Shown: one piece after another, positions 4,091-5,241 of the stretch
Layout of the letters: each line of letters begins with the position of its first letter
Numbering within the stretch: the stretch's first letter is position 1
Source of the DNA: Ruminococcus sp.
GTDB taxonomy: Bacteria; Bacillota; Clostridia; Oscillospirales; Acutalibacteraceae
Direction: 5' to 3'
Length of the DNA: 5,241 nucleotides
NCBI GenBank assembly: GCA_023667385.1
Contig: JAMPAE010000125.1
Span: 1 to 5,241, forward strand
Notes under the pieces: model-generated
Databases searched by the model: none
What the model was told of the DNA's origin: nothing
The model's input: only the letters and a program-made list of their open reading frames with translations
Translations under genes and position numbers: made by a program

Positions 4091-5241
4091 CTACATATCA
4101 ACATATTGCCAGACATCATTTACGATGTCTGCCTTTTTCATAAACAGAGATTTTCGCTTTATAATTGCCGAATCGTTAAATTCAATTTTGCCCGAAACTC
4201 CTGAGAAGCTTATGTTTTTCAGCGATTTCAAAACACCGCTTGAATCGGTCGCTTCAGCTTTTGTAATTGCTTGAACAAGCAAATTATATGCATCATAGCC
4301 TAAAACGGTTGCAGATGAAATTGTCAGCTTTCCGGCATTCAGTTTCAAAGCATCAGCATTATTATTAATCCATTCCTGAATGTTATAATAAAATTCATTC
4401 TGCGCATCTTCCTTTGAAAAAGATGACACATAAAGCTCTGTATCATAATTCCATGCTGCCTCAAGCGAAACGTGTGAATCCCAATTATAGTTCGATAGAA
4501 TCGGAACATTAAGCTTGGCTTCATAAAGCTGAGAAATAATATCCTCACTATAATAAATCGGTATTGGAGCAAAAATCAGTTTGCAACCTTGCTTTTTAGC
4601 ATCATTTAATATTACGGAAAAATCCTTGCTGTTTTTATCGAATGAGGCGTTTACAACAACACCGCCTGATTTTTTGAACTGCTGAGCAAACAAATATGCA
4701 AGCGTTTGAGAATCATCATTACCTGATTCAGTAATAACACAAACTTTTTTTACACACAACCGGTTATAAGCATAATTTGCAAGCTGCTCAGCCTGATAGC
4801 TATCCTGAGGGCATATCCTGAAAAGAATGCCATTTTGATCTGTCAGGTTCATCGAAGTGCAGTTGGCGCTTATAACCGGAATGTTAGCTTTTAAGTCCGA
4901 AAGCACATTTATAATTGCCTGTGTTTGTGTTGAGGAATAAGAACCGATTATTGCGCTTACACCGCTTGAAATAAGTTTTCCAGCCGCTTGCTTAGCAGAT
5001 TTATACGAAGACTTGTCGTCGATAATTTCAAGTTCAATTTTAAATTTATCCTCCCCAATCGTAACAGAAGATTTATTTTTATTGGCAAATTTTATTCCCA
5101 ACAATTCCTGATTACCGCAAATTGAATGCTCACCACTCATGGATTCAATCACACCGATTTTGATAATGTTTTCCTGAACCGGCGCTGTTTCCGATTCGGT
5201 CATCTGCGTTTCGGCGTTTGTCTGTTCCGCTTCATTACACG
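4091..5241 (-). CDS. ABC transporter substrate-binding lipoprotein, branched-chain amino acid (LivJ-like) type, 5' end cut by window
   Basis: The gene runs from the right edge to a TAG at 4091-4093; 382 codons are visible. It encodes an extracellular type I periplasmic-binding protein of the Peripla_BP_6/leucine-binding group, which captures amino acids, short amides or urea-like solutes for import. The mature fold begins with NIIKIGVIESMSGEHSICG, followed by segments typical of the family: SAIIGSYSSTQTQAI, IPVISANCTS and FRICPQDSYQAEQLANYAY in lobe 1, the KKVCVI strand of lobe 2, and LGYDAYNLLVQAI near the C terminus. The frame stays open upstream of the first visible ATG (5203) through a Cys codon (5237-5239) and an acidic, Thr-rich linker, the usual look of a Gram-positive lipoprotein. 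The true start and signal peptide therefore lie beyond the window. No permease or ATPase follows it downstream, where Liv operons often have them. The substrate cannot be predicted. Confidence 0.9.
   Translation of the reverse strand, partial: CNEAEQTNAETQMTESETAPVQENIIKIGVIESMSGEHSICGNQELLGIKFANKNKSSVTIGEDKFKIELEIIDDKSSYKSAKQAAGKLISSGVSAIIGSYSSTQTQAIINVLSDLKANIPVISANCTSMNLTDQNGILFRICPQDSYQAEQLANYAYNRLCVKKVCVITESGNDDSQTLAYLFAQQFKKSGGVVVNASFDKNSKDFSVILNDAKKQGCKLIFAPIPIYYSEDIISQLYEAKLNVPILSNYNWDSHVSLEAAWNYDTELYVSSFSKEDAQNEFYYNIQEWINNNADALKLNAGKLTISSATVLGYDAYNLLVQAITKAEATDSSGVLKSLKNISFSGVSGKIEFNDSAIIKRKSLFMKKADIVNDVWQYVDM
5237..5239 (-). other. Probable lipidated cysteine (lipobox +1) of the receptor
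   Basis: On the - strand, TGT encodes Cys followed by NEAEQTNAETQ, a short acidic linker leading into the binding domain. The two bases visible before it (CG) are the end of a codon that must be Ser, Pro, Thr or Ala; Ala or Ser would fit the -1 lipobox position. The hydrophobic signal peptide itself is off the edge. Confidence 0.6.

Noticed and set aside
4083..4274. Small forward open frame opposite the receptor gene
   Set aside because: It starts inside the terminator hairpin and is antisense to a well-supported receptor gene; no ribosome binding site.

Overview
The window looks like chromosomal DNA of a low-GC Clostridia-type Firmicute. By eye it is AT-rich, with A/T-ending codons, strong AAGGAG-type ribosome binding sites, a consensus sigma-A promoter and a lipoprotein-type ABC solute receptor. 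I cannot name the genus. All three stop codons are used normally (TGA, TAA, TAG).

Layout. Bases 1-146 appear to hold the 3' end of a gene that starts before the window. One frame reads like the C-terminal tail of a V8/trypsin-like (S1-type) serine protease, but an in-frame TAA interrupts it, so it may be a decayed gene; this is a tentative reading. A possible weak terminator follows, then a clear promoter (258-286) whose -35 box lies inside a perfect small palindrome. From 334 to 4043 five genes run on the + strand with almost no gaps: a Cof-type HAD phosphatase, an HD-domain phosphohydrolase, a CmpB-like (PF06541) membrane protein with a long helical tail, a TetR/AcrR regulator, and a TtcA-like PP-loop ATPase for tRNA thiolation. 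A perfect 15-bp hairpin (4049-4087) fills the gap to a convergent gene. That gene (4091 to the right edge, - strand) is a branched-chain-amino-acid-type periplasmic-binding lipoprotein. It is cut by the window edge almost exactly at its lipidated cysteine.

How the genes may work together. The first three + strand genes overlap or nearly touch and are probably translationally coupled. TetR and TtcA-like genes follow with their own good ribosome binding sites. The only convincing promoter is upstream of the HAD gene, so the five genes probably form one operon. The TetR protein may regulate it through the palindrome over the -35 box. None of the five products has an obvious shared pathway. Two are hydrolases of small phosphorylated compounds, one is an orphan membrane protein annotated in its family as a putative ABC permease but without an ATPase, and one is a tRNA-sulfuration enzyme. 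If conserved in other genomes, this combination is the best candidate here for an undescribed functional module. The solute-binding lipoprotein is oriented against the operon and is probably functionally separate.
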